This document shows, in pieces, positions 27,050 to 35,082 of a DNA stretch of 35,082 nt. The number at the start of each line of letters is the position of its first letter. The first letter of the stretch is position 1. Under the pieces are notes generated by a model. That model saw only the letters and a program-made list of their open reading frames with translations, searched no databases and was not told where the DNA came from. A program made the position numbers and the translations under genes. Where the stretch lies: the NCBI GenBank assembly GCA_902561325.1, contig CACEOL010000012.1:1-35082 (forward strand), written 5' to 3'. Source of the DNA: an uncultured SAR86 cluster bacterium (GTDB lineage: Bacteria; Pseudomonadota; Gammaproteobacteria; Magnimaribacterales; AG-339-G14).

Positions 27050-28534
27050 ATGTCTGAACAAGAAGCTAATCTATCACAAAGCAATTTCTTCGGTCATCCC
27101 ATTGGCTTAAGAACCTTATTCTTTACTGAGCTCTGGGAGCGAATGTCTTATTACGGCATGCGTGGCTTGCTTGTTCTTTATATGACCATTGGTGTGGTTG
27201 GCAATCCAGGACTGGGTTGGTCAAACGTTGAAGCCAATGCCATTTATGGTATTTATGCAGGGATGGTTTATTTCTTGGCTTTACCAGGGGGTTGGCTTGC
27301 AGACAATTTATTGGGTTATCAAAAAGCTGTGCTTTATGGCGCATTGATTATCATGTTGGGTCACTTTACCTTGGCCATTCCCTTGGAAGAGACTTTTATT
27401 TTGGGCTTGGCTTTTGTTGCCATCGGCACCGGCCTTCTAAAACCCAACATCTCTTCAATAGTAGGACAGCTTTATACAGATCACGACGAACGCAGAGACT
27501 CCGGTTTCACCATATTTTACATGTCGATCAATATCGGTAGCATGCTGGGCTTTGCTGTCTGTGGTTACCTAGGTGAGCGTATCGGCTGGCATTGGGGTTT
27601 TGGTGCTGCAGGCATTGGTATGCTCTTTGGCGTCATTCAATTTGTTTATTTTCGAAGTCAGCTTGGCACTGCCGGCTTAAATCCAAATGAGATGGCAGAA
27701 GGGCGCAGAAGCACTTTGCGACTTTGGACCATCATTACGGTTTTATTTTTTGCTGCAGTAGTCATCTCAGGTGTTCTTGGGCTTTGGAGTATCGATCCAG
27801 TATTTTTTGCCGAACGTTTTCGTGACTTTTTGGTTGTCATTTCATTTATCTATTTTGGTTACTTATTTTTCTTTGCAGGTCTTACAAGTCACGAAAAGAA
27901 AAACGTTTTGATGCTTTTACTGTTATTTGTGGGAGCGGCTGCTTTTTGGTCTGGTTTTGATCAGTCAGCAGGTTCGTTATCAATCTTTACCAGAGATTAT
28001 GTGAATCTTACTTTTGGCTCTTTTCAAGCACCTGTCAGCTGGACGCAATTTTTAAACCCACTGTTTGTAGTGATGTTTGCACCGTTCTTTGCGTATCTTT
28101 GGGTCTTTTTGGGGAAAAGAAATTTAAATCCCAATACGCCTATTAAATTTGCCATTGGGTTAATTTTTATGGGTCTTGGCTTTATTGTGATGCTTTACGC
28201 TGTGCAATACGCCATGTTAGAAGCGCCAGTAGGCGTTCAGTGGTTGCTCTTAACTTACCTATTGCATACTTTTGGCGAATTGGCTTTATCGCCAGTTGGC
28301 TTATCTGCTTTCTCAAGATATTCACCTAAAAAATATCTTGGTCAAATGATGGGTTTATGGTTTTTGGCTTCCTCTCTTGGCGGAGTGCTTGCTGGATTGT
28401 TTGGTGGAGAAGCAACCGAGTCCGGCTTGAGTAGCATGACTCCAATATTTTCTGAACTAATCTATTATTATTTGATCTTGGCAGCAGTCTTAATAGTTCT
28501 CTCTTTCTTTATTAAAGGGAAAATTAATTCATGA
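27050..28534 (+). CDS. POT-family proton-coupled di/tripeptide transporter
   Basis: This inner-membrane major-facilitator protein imports short peptides with protons. The 494-residue length matches DtpA-type transporters. The family's ExxER proton-coupling motif is in FFTELWERMSYYGMRGLLVLYM (Glu27, Glu30, Arg31). The second signature is GTGLLKPNISSIVGQLY, and DERRDSGFTIFYMSINIGSM is also diagnostic. ELALSPVGLSAFSRYSP lies near the C-terminal half. About 14 membrane segments are expected. Its DNA is noticeably richer in G+C than the first 13 kb. A TATAAT at 27025-27030 could be its -10 box. The CPBP gene converges on it with 11 bases between stops and no terminator visible. Confidence 0.96.
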   Translation: MSEQEANLSQSNFFGHPIGLRTLFFTELWERMSYYGMRGLLVLYMTIGVVGNPGLGWSNVEANAIYGIYAGMVYFLALPGGWLADNLLGYQKAVLYGALIIMLGHFTLAIPLEETFILGLAFVAIGTGLLKPNISSIVGQLYTDHDERRDSGFTIFYMSINIGSMLGFAVCGYLGERIGWHWGFGAAGIGMLFGVIQFVYFRSQLGTAGLNPNEMAEGRRSTLRLWTIITVLFFAAVVISGVLGLWSIDPVFFAERFRDFLVVISFIYFGYLFFFAGLTSHEKKNVLMLLLLFVGAAAFWSGFDQSAGSLSIFTRDYVNLTFGSFQAPVSWTQFLNPLFVVMFAPFFAYLWVFLGKRNLNPNTPIKFAIGLIFMGLGFIVMLYAVQYAMLEAPVGVQWLLLTYLLHTFGELALSPVGLSAFSRYSPKKYLGQMMGLWFLASSLGGVLAGLFGGEATESGLSSMTPIFSELIYYYLILAAVLIVLSFFIKGKINS

Positions 28535-28545
28535 AAAACCTACTC

Positions 28546-29148
28546 CTAATTCTGGCTTTTTGGAGCAGCAGGAGTATTAAGAAAAGTTATTGCCCAGTGT
28601 AAAAGAATAACCGCAGTTAAATCTCCAGTTGTATCTAACATTCTGCTAAAGCCCATACCACCAAGAAAAGTAAAAATACAGGCATTGAGTTTCCAGCGTA
28701 AAGTGAAATAGTGAATGGTTGCAAAAAGAAGGTTGCTTATGAGAGCTCCAAGCCAAAAGAAACTGATACCGGTAATATCTGAAGAAATTAAAAGAGGTAG
28801 AGAAAGCCTGAAGGCAATTTCTTCAACTACAGAAATCATGAAGAGATATCCAACCCAGATTAATTGACGCAAATCAACTTCTCTTTTTGTATATTTCAGA
28901 AATCCAAAGATAAAAGTTGCAACTATCAAACTCCAAAGAAGATATTTCAGAGGATTTCTAAATAAATTATCTAGTGAAGACAATAGCGCAGTTTGAATGG
29001 ATGGTAACAAAAGACAAATAATCGCTATCGAAGCCATGGTTAAGCCATGTCTCGCAAGTACTTGACGAAATTTAGATATGTAAGTTTCTGGACTTACACT
29101 GCCTCTTTGCAGTCTGCCCGCTGGTATAGGGCTTGATGATTCATTCAT
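28546..29148 (-). CDS. CPBP-family intramembrane metalloprotease
   Basis: The 200-residue product has about five or six membrane segments and the CPBP (Abi/Rce1-like) active-site motifs in order: EExxxR as VVEEIAFR (Glu109, Glu110, Arg114), FxxxH as FATIH (Phe142, His146), and a last histidine in LLHWAITF (His184). Bacterial members include prenyl-protein-type proteases and bacteriocin self-immunity proteins. No bacteriocin gene is near, so the role is unknown. It lies 26 bases downstream of the carboxymuconolactone-decarboxylase-like gene on the same strand and may share its transcript. Confidence 0.83.
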   Translation of the reverse strand: MNESSSPIPAGRLQRGSVSPETYISKFRQVLARHGLTMASIAIICLLLPSIQTALLSSLDNLFRNPLKYLLWSLIVATFIFGFLKYTKREVDLRQLIWVGYLFMISVVEEIAFRLSLPLLISSDITGISFFWLGALISNLLFATIHYFTLRWKLNACIFTFLGGMGFSRMLDTTGDLTAVILLHWAITFLNTPAAPKSQN

Positions 29149-29174
29149 TATCTAAAAAAATTTAATATTGGAAA

Positions 29175-29561
29175 TTATTTTTTCGATTCTTCCTCATCCA
29201 TTTCCTTCCAAACTGAATCTAGGACATTGCTGGCAGTAACTGAGTTAGGCCAACCAGTATAATGCGCTAGATGAAAAATAATCTCTTCTAATTTTTCTTT
29301 GGAGAAACCTAAATTTCTAGCACCTCTGAAATGAAGCCTCAATTCGTTTTCCCTATTTAAAGAAATCAAACTAGCCACAGTAATCAGGCTTCGTTCTTCT
29401 ATCTCCAGTCCTGGCCTCGTCCAAACGCCACCAAAAAGAGTTTCAATTGTATGCTGCCTGAAATCATCGGAAATAGCTGAGCCTGCATGGGATAAGAAGT
29501 TTAATTTTTCAACCACTTCCATTCCTGCTTTTAATTTTTTTTCATCACTTTCATAAGACAT
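29175..29561 (-). CDS. Carboxymuconolactone decarboxylase-like protein (no AhpD cysteines)
   Basis: The 128-residue all-helical product matches the CMD family: LFGGVWTRPGLEIEERSLITVASLISL, then NELRLHFRGARNLGFSKEKLEEIIFHLAHYTGWPN. It has no cysteine, so it cannot be an AhpD-type CxxC peroxidase partner. It resembles the gamma-carboxymuconolactone decarboxylase branch. No other protocatechuate-pathway gene is nearby, so that enzymatic role is unproven and a promiscuous or unknown decarboxylase/hydrolase role is as likely. AGGAG 7 bases before the ATG fixes the start. Confidence 0.85.
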   Translation of the reverse strand: MSYESDEKKLKAGMEVVEKLNFLSHAGSAISDDFRQHTIETLFGGVWTRPGLEIEERSLITVASLISLNRENELRLHFRGARNLGFSKEKLEEIIFHLAHYTGWPNSVTASNVLDSVWKEMDEEESKK

Positions 29562-29568
29562 ATCTTTT

Positions 29569-29630
29569 CTCCTGTAACTAAGACTTATTATTTTATTCTA
29601 AATTGAATAGAGACTATCAGTGAATCTCAA
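29569..29630 (-). promoter_or_regulatory. Candidate promoter and ribosome binding site of the CMD-like gene
   Basis: On the minus strand TTGAGA (29625-29630) and TTCAAT (29602-29607) are 17 bases apart, a fair sigma-70 pair. AGGAG (29569-29573) is the Shine-Dalgarno, 7 bases before the ATG at 29561. The ribosome site is convincing; the promoter is tentative. Confidence 0.35.
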
Positions 29631-29638
29631 AAACTGAA

Positions 29639-30526
29639 TTAGTCGTTGGAGTGTAATTCTTCGTTAAGTTCTATGACTTTTTTATTCGGGCGACATTGAA
29701 TGGAACCCGTTAGAGAATTTCTAATAAACAAAAGATCAGATTTCGAAGCAAGTTCAGACGCTTTAACTGTTTCAGAAATTTCACCTTTGTCATCGATAAC
29801 TTCTACTTTGGAGGAAGCTGTCAGATAAAGTCCAGCCTCAACTGTGCATCTATCTCCCAAAGGAATTCCTAAACCGGAATTAGCGCCAAGCAGACAATTT
29901 TTTCCAAGAGAAATTCTGACATCATTACCACCGGATAAAGTCCCCATAGTTGAAGCGCCACCACCAATATCGGTTTTATCTCCAATCACAACTCCTTGAG
30001 AGATTCTGCCTTCGATCATTGCTTCGCCTAAAGAACCGGCATTAAAGTTCACAAAGCCCTCGTGCATGATGGTTGTTCCGGATCCAAGATAAGCGCCTAA
30101 TCTTACGCGATTGGCATCGGCAATTCGGACATCGGATAAAGTCACGTAATCGGTCATGCGCGGAAATTTATCAACGCTGTGGACCAAGATGTGTCGGTTC
30201 TCTTTTCTTGCCTCAAGTTGCGCTTTTTTGAAATCATCAATCGAGAAGGGACCTTCAGAGGTCCAAAAAACATTTTGTAAAATTCCAAAAATACCATCCA
30301 AATTGGTTTCGTTTGGTTTGACCAAGCGATAAGAAAGCAAATGCAGTTTCAAATAGGCTTCTGGTACTGAAGTAGGAGCTTTGTCATCACTGACAGAGAC
30401 TTTTTCAAAAGCAGTATCGGATGACTCAAGATCTTCAGCGGAAATATTTTCTTCCGCAAAAAACATTTCGATCCAGTCACCGTCACTGTTTTTTGTGCCA
30501 ATGCCTAAGCCAGTCCAATTACTCAT
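29639..30526 (-). CDS. dapD: Tetrahydrodipicolinate N-succinyltransferase, Pseudomonas/actinobacterial type
   Basis: DapD succinylates tetrahydrodipicolinate in the succinylase branch to meso-diaminopimelate and lysine. The 295-residue product has an N-terminal alpha/beta domain and a left-handed beta-helix. Its hexapeptide part includes LGAYLGSGTTIMHEGFVNFN, EGRISQGVVIGD, DIGGGASTMGTLSGG and LLGANSGLGIPLGD. This is the Pseudomonas/actinobacterial form, unlike E. coli DapD (274 residues). The ATG overlaps the end of dapC by 8 bases. The pair does consecutive steps, succinylation then transamination. Confidence 0.94.
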   Translation of the reverse strand: MSNWTGLGIGTKNSDGDWIEMFFAEENISAEDLESSDTAFEKVSVSDDKAPTSVPEAYLKLHLLSYRLVKPNETNLDGIFGILQNVFWTSEGPFSIDDFKKAQLEARKENRHILVHSVDKFPRMTDYVTLSDVRIADANRVRLGAYLGSGTTIMHEGFVNFNAGSLGEAMIEGRISQGVVIGDKTDIGGGASTMGTLSGGNDVRISLGKNCLLGANSGLGIPLGDRCTVEAGLYLTASSKVEVIDDKGEISETVKASELASKSDLLFIRNSLTGSIQCRPNKKVIELNEELHSND

Positions 30527-31688
30527 TATCTAAAACCTTTTTTATGCTCGTTAATGCTTTTGTTGTTGATTCTATATCATGCACCAAAGCAATTCTTAAA
30601 TATTGTTCTGCAGGATTTTGTCCATTGTCTTCAGCGCCTAAATATTTACCAGGTAATACTATGACTTGTTCTTCGTCGTAAAGTTTTTTGGTAAAAGCTT
30701 CTGCATCCTTTACTTTCAACCAAAGATAGAAAGCCCCATCTGGGGTTAAAGAGTCTTTGTCTAAAATTTCTTCAGCCAATTTAAATTTTTCTGCATAGGC
30801 AACTCGATTATCTTCAACGGTTTTGTCGTCTGCCCAAGCCAAAGTACTCGCATTTTGAATAGGTAATGGGACGCTGACACCATGAAACATGCGATATTTT
30901 GAAAAGGCAGAAATGATACTGGCATCTCCGGCTGCACAACCGGACCTAAAGCCTGGTAAGTTTGAACGCTTTGAAAGACTATGCAGTGCTAAAACATTCT
31001 CCAAGCTACCGTTTACTTCCATGGCAGCTTCCAAAAGGGAAGTGGGTTTTTCACCAAAATAAATATCTATGTAGCATTCATCGCTTAAAACCTTAAAACC
31101 GAATTCTTTGGAAAGCGATACCACTTTGCAAAGCTCAGCCTTACTCATTACTTTACCGGTAGGATTGGAAGGCGAGCATAGGACGAGCAGCTGACATTTC
31201 TCCCAAACTTCTTGTGCGACATTTTCAAAATCCATTTGGAAATTATTTTCTTCAGAGCAATTTAAAAAATGAGGTTTCGCTCCGGCAAACAAAGTCGCAC
31301 CACCATAAATTTGATAATAAGGGTTCGGCATACAAACATAAGGTTTCTCACTAACTGCTTCTCTATTGACCATGGTTTGAATGGCAGAGAACGTACCTTC
31401 TCTGGTACCACCAACCAAAAAGATTTCTTCATCTTTTACATTTTTCAGATTGAAATTGTTGGCTAGGTAATTTTGGTAACTTTTTTTTAGTTCAGGAACC
31501 ATCGCCATCGGAGGGTAGTGACTGAATAATTCTTTGTTCTGATTGATGGCGTCTAAAATTTTTGGACTGGCCGGATGCTTTGGCTCGCCAATGGACAGAT
31601 TGATCTCTGCTGGAGATTTTTTTGGGCTAATGAGTTTTCTCAATCTTTCAAAGGGATAAGATTGAATCTCAGCGATTAAATTATTCAT
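30519..31688 (-). CDS. dapC: N-succinyldiaminopimelate aminotransferase
   Basis: This PLP-dependent class I aminotransferase uses glutamate to aminate N-succinyl-2-amino-6-oxopimelate. The 389-residue protein shows LSIGEPKHPA (N-terminal substrate segment), CSPSNPTGKV, LSDECYIDIYF and the PLP lysine (Lys240) in LHSLSKRSNLPGFRSG. Fold type alone allows other aminotransferases; the 8-base overlap with dapD makes the DapC assignment strong. It starts 3 bases after map. In Pseudomonas aeruginosa the order is, from memory, map-glnD-dapC; glnD is not present here. Confidence 0.93.
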   Translation of the reverse strand: MNNLIAEIQSYPFERLRKLISPKKSPAEINLSIGEPKHPASPKILDAINQNKELFSHYPPMAMVPELKKSYQNYLANNFNLKNVKDEEIFLVGGTREGTFSAIQTMVNREAVSEKPYVCMPNPYYQIYGGATLFAGAKPHFLNCSEENNFQMDFENVAQEVWEKCQLLVLCSPSNPTGKVMSKAELCKVVSLSKEFGFKVLSDECYIDIYFGEKPTSLLEAAMEVNGSLENVLALHSLSKRSNLPGFRSGCAAGDASIISAFSKYRMFHGVSVPLPIQNASTLAWADDKTVEDNRVAYAEKFKLAEEILDKDSLTPDGAFYLWLKVKDAEAFTKKLYDEEQVIVLPGKYLGAEDNGQNPAEQYLRIALVHDIESTTKALTSIKKVLDNE

Positions 31689-31691
31689 AGA

Positions 31692-32456
31692 CTAAAAACT
31701 TTCTTCACTTCTTTTGGTAAGAACTTCAAAGCCGTCTTGAGTCACCAGGATGGTGTGTTCCCATTGGGCAGATAATCTGCCATCTGCAGTCTCAACCGTC
31801 CAACCATCGGTTTTAGACAGCTTGGTTTTGTAGGTACCCAAATTTATCATGGGTTCGATGGTAAAGCACATGCCTTCTTGTAACGACATGCCAGTATTGG
31901 GTTGGCCGTAATGCAAAACTTGCGGATCTTCATGAAAGACTTTGCCAATGCCATGTCCGCAGTACTCTCTTACGACCGAGTAATGATTGCCCTCAGCATG
32001 GACTTGAATGGCATGACCAATATCACCCAATCTAGCTCCAGGCTTAACTTGTTCGATACCTCGATAAAGACATTCTTGAGTAACATCTACCAAGCGTTGT
32101 GCATGCGGTTGGGCTTTGCCCACCATAAACATTTTGCTAGTATCGCCGTGATAACCATCTTTTATGACAGTGACATCGATATTTATGATGTCATTGCTTT
32201 TTAGAATTCTATTTTCAGCTGGAATACCATGACAAACCACTTGATTGATCGAGGTGCAAATCGATTTTGGAAAACCTTTGTAGTTCAAAGGTGCTGGGAT
32301 GCAATTGATCTCATCAACGATGTAGTCATGACAAATTTTATCCAACTCACCGGTGGAAATTCCTGGCTTCACATGCTCACCAATCATCTCCAAAGTCTGA
32401 GCAGCAAGCTTGCCTGCGACTCTCATACCTTTTATATCATCCGAATTTTTAATCAT
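31692..32456 (-). CDS. map: Methionine aminopeptidase, type I
   Basis: This enzyme removes the initiator methionine from new proteins. The 254-residue single-domain protein carries the whole two-metal site: Asp94, Asp105, His168, Glu201 and Glu233, plus the substrate histidine His76 in VVCHGIP. Context motifs are NIDVTVIKDGYHGDTSKMF, EYCGHGIGKVFHE and FTIEPMINLG. It has no zinc-finger N-terminal extension. It heads the map-dapC-dapD unit, with 3 bases to dapC. Its upstream region is the 138-base gap shared with divergent carA. Confidence 0.97.
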   Translation of the reverse strand: MIKNSDDIKGMRVAGKLAAQTLEMIGEHVKPGISTGELDKICHDYIVDEINCIPAPLNYKGFPKSICTSINQVVCHGIPAENRILKSNDIINIDVTVIKDGYHGDTSKMFMVGKAQPHAQRLVDVTQECLYRGIEQVKPGARLGDIGHAIQVHAEGNHYSVVREYCGHGIGKVFHEDPQVLHYGQPNTGMSLQEGMCFTIEPMINLGTYKTKLSKTDGWTVETADGRLSAQWEHTILVTQDGFEVLTKRSEESF

Positions 32457-32491
32457 AAGTTAAATTTTTAATGGACTTTACAGAGTTATTT

Positions 32492-32526
32492 CATTAGAGT
32501 CACATTCTAATGCAAACGGCATTAGA
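32492..32526 (+). repeat. Three alternating inverted-repeat arms in the map-carA gap
   Basis: CATTAGA (32492-32498) is followed by its reverse complement TCTAATG, extended by C (32506-32513). GCATTAGA follows at 32519-32526. The middle arm can pair with either neighbour: 7 base pairs with a 7-base loop to the left, or 8 base pairs with a 5-base loop to the right. Such exclusive pairing is the layout of a switchable RNA leader. The same units could equally be binding sites for a dimeric regulator. The sequence is direct; the function is inference. Confidence 0.6.
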
Positions 32527-32605
32527 TTTTAAAACGCGATCCATAGTTTCTACTTTGTTCGCGTTTTTTTTTATCCATTTGAAGCAGGTGTTTCATGAGA
32601 GCTAA
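32510..32605 (+). other. Possible leader-peptide reading frame of carAB (31 codons)
   Basis: An ATG at 32510 opens a 31-codon frame ending with TAA at 32603-32605. It overlaps the carA ATG (32595) by 11 bases in another frame. It reads straight through the terminator-like hairpin, and the T-run becomes three consecutive Phe codons (LFAFFFIH). Ribosomes on it could stop the hairpin from forming and then hand over to carA. The ribosome site is weak (AGAG, 10 bases upstream). A chance open frame cannot be excluded. Confidence 0.3.
32531..32572 (+). terminator. Terminator-like hairpin (candidate attenuator) before carA
   Basis: AAAACGCGA (32531-32539) and TCGCGTTTT (32559-32567) form a perfect 9-base-pair stem with a 19-base loop, with a T-run to 32572. 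The T-run is on the + strand only, so it would stop transcription heading into carA (ATG 32595). No + strand gene ends upstream: map is divergent. A leader attenuator is therefore a better reading than a gene-end terminator. The loop is long and the outer pairs are A-U, so strength is uncertain. Confidence 0.5.
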
Positions 32606-33719
32606 ACCTGCTCAGCTTATCCTAAAATCAGGTGAAATCTTCGATGGCGAGGCTTTTGGTTACACCAAAGAAAAAGTAGGAGAGCTGGTTTTCAACACTT
32701 CAATGACCGGTTACCAAGAAATCATTACCGACCTCTCTTATACCGACCAACTCATTTGCTTTACTTATCCGCATATTGGAAACGTTGGCACCAATATCGA
32801 TGATCACGAATCAGTCGTTGGCGGTGCGAGCGGTGTGGTAATCAGAGACCTTACGCGAGTTGAGAGCAATTGGAGAAATGAACTTTCTTTAGCTGATTTT
32901 TTAAAGGCCAATAAAGTGCCAGGAATAAAAAACATTGATACCAGAAAGTTAACCAGAGTTTTGAGAAACAAAGGTTCTCAACCAGCTTTTATTTCCTATA
33001 AGAAAAAGACCAAAAAAGATATTGAAAAATTGTTTGAAAGATTCGGCAGCTTAAAAGGCAAAGATTTGGCATCCAAGGTAACGACCGCAAAATCTTATCT
33101 ATGGAAAAAGCCAAGTTATGGTGCAAAAAAACCCAAGCTCAAATACAAAATCATAGCTTTGGATTTTGGCGTCAAGCATAACATCCTCCGTTTGTTAGTT
33201 GACCGCGGATGTGAAGTAGAAGTCATGCCAGCCAATACCGATTTTGAAAACATTCTTGGTAAAAAACCAGATGGCGTATTTTTATCCAATGGGCCAGGAG
33301 ATCCAGAACCTTGTCATCAACCAATAGAAACCATTTCAAGATTGATTAGAGAAACAAAAATACCTTTGTTTGGTATTTGTTTAGGTCATCAACTTTTAGG
33401 TTTAGCGTTGGGCATGAAAACTGAAAAAATGAAATTCGGTCACCACGGCGCCAATCATCCTGTAAAAAATCTCAATACAAACGAAGTGGCTATAACCAGT
33501 CAAAACCATGGCTTTACGATTTCAGAAAAGTCTTTATCAAAAGATATTTCAATTACACACCGATCTTTATTCGATGGCTCTATTCAAGGAATTTCTTTTC
33601 AAAAAAATAGAGTTTTTGGTTTTCAAGGTCATCCAGAAGCAAGTCCGGGACCGCAAGAGTTGCAATCACTCTTTGACACTTTCATCACTCAGGTAAATAA
33701 ATATGCCAAAAAGAACTGA
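32595..33719 (+). CDS. carA: Carbamoyl-phosphate synthase small subunit
   Basis: CarA hydrolyses glutamine and channels ammonia to CarB for carbamoyl phosphate, shared by pyrimidine and arginine synthesis. The 374-residue product has the N-terminal CarA domain ([17 protein letters not shown]) and a class I glutamine amidotransferase domain. Its catalytic triad is Cys262 in LFGICLGHQ, with His346 and Glu348 in [20 protein letters not shown]-like bases (AGG at 32586-32588) lie 6 bases before the ATG. It overlaps carB by 17 bases. The leader upstream suggests transcriptional control. Confidence 0.98.
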   Translation: MRAKPAQLILKSGEIFDGEAFGYTKEKVGELVFNTSMTGYQEIITDLSYTDQLICFTYPHIGNVGTNIDDHESVVGGASGVVIRDLTRVESNWRNELSLADFLKANKVPGIKNIDTRKLTRVLRNKGSQPAFISYKKKTKKDIEKLFERFGSLKGKDLASKVTTAKSYLWKKPSYGAKKPKLKYKIIALDFGVKHNILRLLVDRGCEVEVMPANTDFENILGKKPDGVFLSNGPGDPEPCHQPIETISRLIRETKIPLFGICLGHQLLGLALGMKTEKMKFGHHGANHPVKNLNTNEVAITSQNHGFTISEKSLSKDISITHRSLFDGSIQGISFQKNRVFGFQGHPEASPGPQELQSLFDTFITQVNKYAKKN

Positions 33720-35082
33720 TATCAAATCCGTTTTGATCATTGGCGCAGGACCAATCATCATTGGCCAAGCTTGTGAATTTGACTATTCTGGAGTTCAAGC
33801 TTGTAAAGCTTTAAGAGAAGAGGGTTACAAAGTCATCTTGGTTAATTCCAATCCAGCTACAATTATGACCGATCCTGGCTTGGCGGATGCTACCTACATT
33901 GAACCTATTACGTGGCAATCTTTAGAAAAGATTATCAAGATCGAAAAACCTCATGCCATTTTGCCGACAATGGGTGGGCAAACAGGGCTAAACGTAGCTC
34001 TGGATTTAAATAAAAAAGGAATTCTTAAAAAATATAACATTGAATTGATTGGTGCTACCAAAGAAGCGATCGATAAAGCCGAAGATCGAGAACTCTTTGC
34101 TGCAGCAATGGGAAAAATTGGTCTTAAAGTACCTTTGGCAAAGTTGGCACACAATATTGAAGAGTGTTGGGAAGTACAAAAATTAGTTGGTTATCCATGC
34201 ATCATTAGACCCAACTTTACTTTGGGTGGTTCTGGCGGAGGAATTGCTTACAACAGCGATGAGTTTGAAGAGATTTGTCACAGAGGGTTGGATTTATCAC
34301 CAACTTCCGAACTTTATATTGATAAATACCTTGCAGGTTGGAAAGAGTATGAGATGGAAGTTGTTAGAGATAAAGCTGATAACTGCATCATTATTTGTTC
34401 CATTGAAAATTTTGACCCTATGGGAGTTCACACTGGGGATTCGATTACTGTAGCACCAGCACAAACATTGACCGACAAGGAATACCAAATGATGCGAAAT
34501 GCTTCAATGGCTATCCTTAGAGAAATTGGAGTAGAAACCGGCGGATCCAATGTCCAGTTTGCCATCAACCCAGATGATGGAGAGATGGTAGTGATTGAAA
34601 TGAATCCTAGAGTTTCCAGATCATCTGCTTTGGCATCGAAGGCAACAGGTTTTCCGATCGCCAAAATAGCGGCAAAACTTGCCGTTGGTTTCACTTTGGA
34701 TGAATTGCAAAACGATATTAGTAAAGATTCCATTCCTGCCTCTTTTGAGCCAACGATTGATTATGTAGTCACAAAAATTCCAAGATTTAACTTTGAAAAA
34801 TTCGCGGGCGCCAATCCTACTCTTACCTCACAAATGAAATCGGTTGGAGAGGTCATGGCTATTGGTTCCAACTTTAAAGAATCATTACAAAAAGCCATGC
34901 GTGGTTTGGAAATTGGCTCTTCAGGTTTCGAATCGCCTGAACAAGCTAAAAATGTTTCTGCTATCAAACCAAGACTAATTACCCCTACTCCTGAGAGACT
35001 TTGGTTTATTGGAGAGGCTTTTAGGAAAGGTATGGATATCAATGAAATCCAAGCTTTTACCGGTATTGATCTTTGGTTTCTA
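33703..35082 (+). CDS. carB: Carbamoyl-phosphate synthase large subunit, N-terminal 460 residues (3' cut)
   Basis: CarB makes carbamoyl phosphate from bicarbonate, ammonia and two ATP. The frame begins at the ATG at 33703, 17 bases inside carA, and stays open to the window end, so only about 43% of a normal roughly 1070-residue protein is visible. Seen are the Rossmann-like start [35 protein letters not shown], and ATP-grasp segments [11 protein letters not shown] and [40 protein letters not shown] follows, and the chain ends in the oligomerisation domain (FTGIDLWFL). No frameshift is present. Confidence 0.98.
   Translation, partial: MPKRTDIKSVLIIGAGPIIIGQACEFDYSGVQACKALREEGYKVILVNSNPATIMTDPGLADATYIEPITWQSLEKIIKIEKPHAILPTMGGQTGLNVALDLNKKGILKKYNIELIGATKEAIDKAEDRELFAAAMGKIGLKVPLAKLAHNIEECWEVQKLVGYPCIIRPNFTLGGSGGGIAYNSDEFEEICHRGLDLSPTSELYIDKYLAGWKEYEMEVVRDKADNCIIICSIENFDPMGVHTGDSITVAPAQTLTDKEYQMMRNASMAILREIGVETGGSNVQFAINPDDGEMVVIEMNPRVSRSSALASKATGFPIAKIAAKLAVGFTLDELQNDISKDSIPASFEPTIDYVVTKIPRFNFEKFAGANPTLTSQMKSVGEVMAIGSNFKESLQKAMRGLEIGSSGFESPEQAKNVSAIKPRLITPTPERLWFIGEAFRKGMDINEIQAFTGIDLWFL

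Noticed and set aside
28546-29561. CPBP protease and neighbour as a bacteriocin immunity or defence module
   Set aside because: No bacteriocin-like precursor, transporter or other defence gene is nearby; the adjacent gene is a CMD-family protein.
32471-32497. Eight-codon frame (MDFTELFH) as a carAB leader peptide
   Set aside because: It is very short, has no Shine-Dalgarno, and ends before the hairpins it would need to control.
33798-34733. Open frames on the minus strand inside carB
   Set aside because: They lie opposite the conserved carB frame, which is continuous to the window end and matches the family throughout.
1-35082. Mobile element, prophage, CRISPR or RNA-gene content
   Set aside because: I saw no transposase or integrase motifs, regular spaced repeats or tRNA-like cloverleaf sequences. 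Gene order is that of a housekeeping chromosome.

Overview
The window is ordinary, dense bacterial chromosome from a gammaproteobacterium. Gene order, very AT-rich DNA, tiny intergenic gaps and many overlapping genes suggest a streamlined marine lineage. A SAR86-like or other Pseudomonadales-related organism is my inference, not something a marker gene here proves. The Pseudomonas-type long LeuA and Pseudomonas-type DapD agree with it. I found no mobile elements, CRISPR arrays, tRNAs, rRNAs or phage genes. No stretch over 300 bases lacks a gene; the largest gap is 138 bases (32457-32594).

Region 1 (1-12825, + strand) is the conserved envelope and replication cluster: rseP (5' end cut), bamA, skp, lpxD, fabZ, lpxA, lpxB, rnhB, dnaE, accA, tilS. 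It joins outer-membrane protein assembly and periplasmic chaperoning to lipid A synthesis, fatty-acid synthesis, replication and tRNA modification. Most junctions overlap or nearly touch.

Region 2 (12814-19681) is mixed: leuA (-), holD-rimI (+), a glutathione peroxidase (-), a Tas-like aldo/keto reductase and an ElaA-like acetyltransferase (+), a membrane-anchored rotamase paired with a HupE/UreJ-family membrane protein (+), and a small membrane protein with a cold-shock domain (-). The gene before rimI is most likely a short, diverged HolD (DNA polymerase III psi), recognised from its N-terminal clamp-loader-binding motif and its place next to rimI.

Region 3 (19718-26633) keeps the enterobacterial arrangement pepA-holC-valS (-) facing away from lptF-lptG (+). 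With dnaE, holC and holD, three replicase genes lie in one window.

Region 4 (26630-32456) holds an RDD membrane protein, a proton-coupled peptide transporter, a CPBP membrane protease, a carboxymuconolactone-decarboxylase-like protein, and map-dapC-dapD for methionine removal and the succinylase lysine/diaminopimelate branch. Its DNA is visibly richer in G+C than region 1.

Region 5 (32457-35082) is carAB, cut within carB. Its 5' leader has three alternating inverted-repeat arms, a terminator-like hairpin with a T-run, and a 31-codon reading frame running through that hairpin into the carA start. This looks like an attenuation-type control region and is the most interesting undescribed structure I see. 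I do not see a wholly new multi-gene system.
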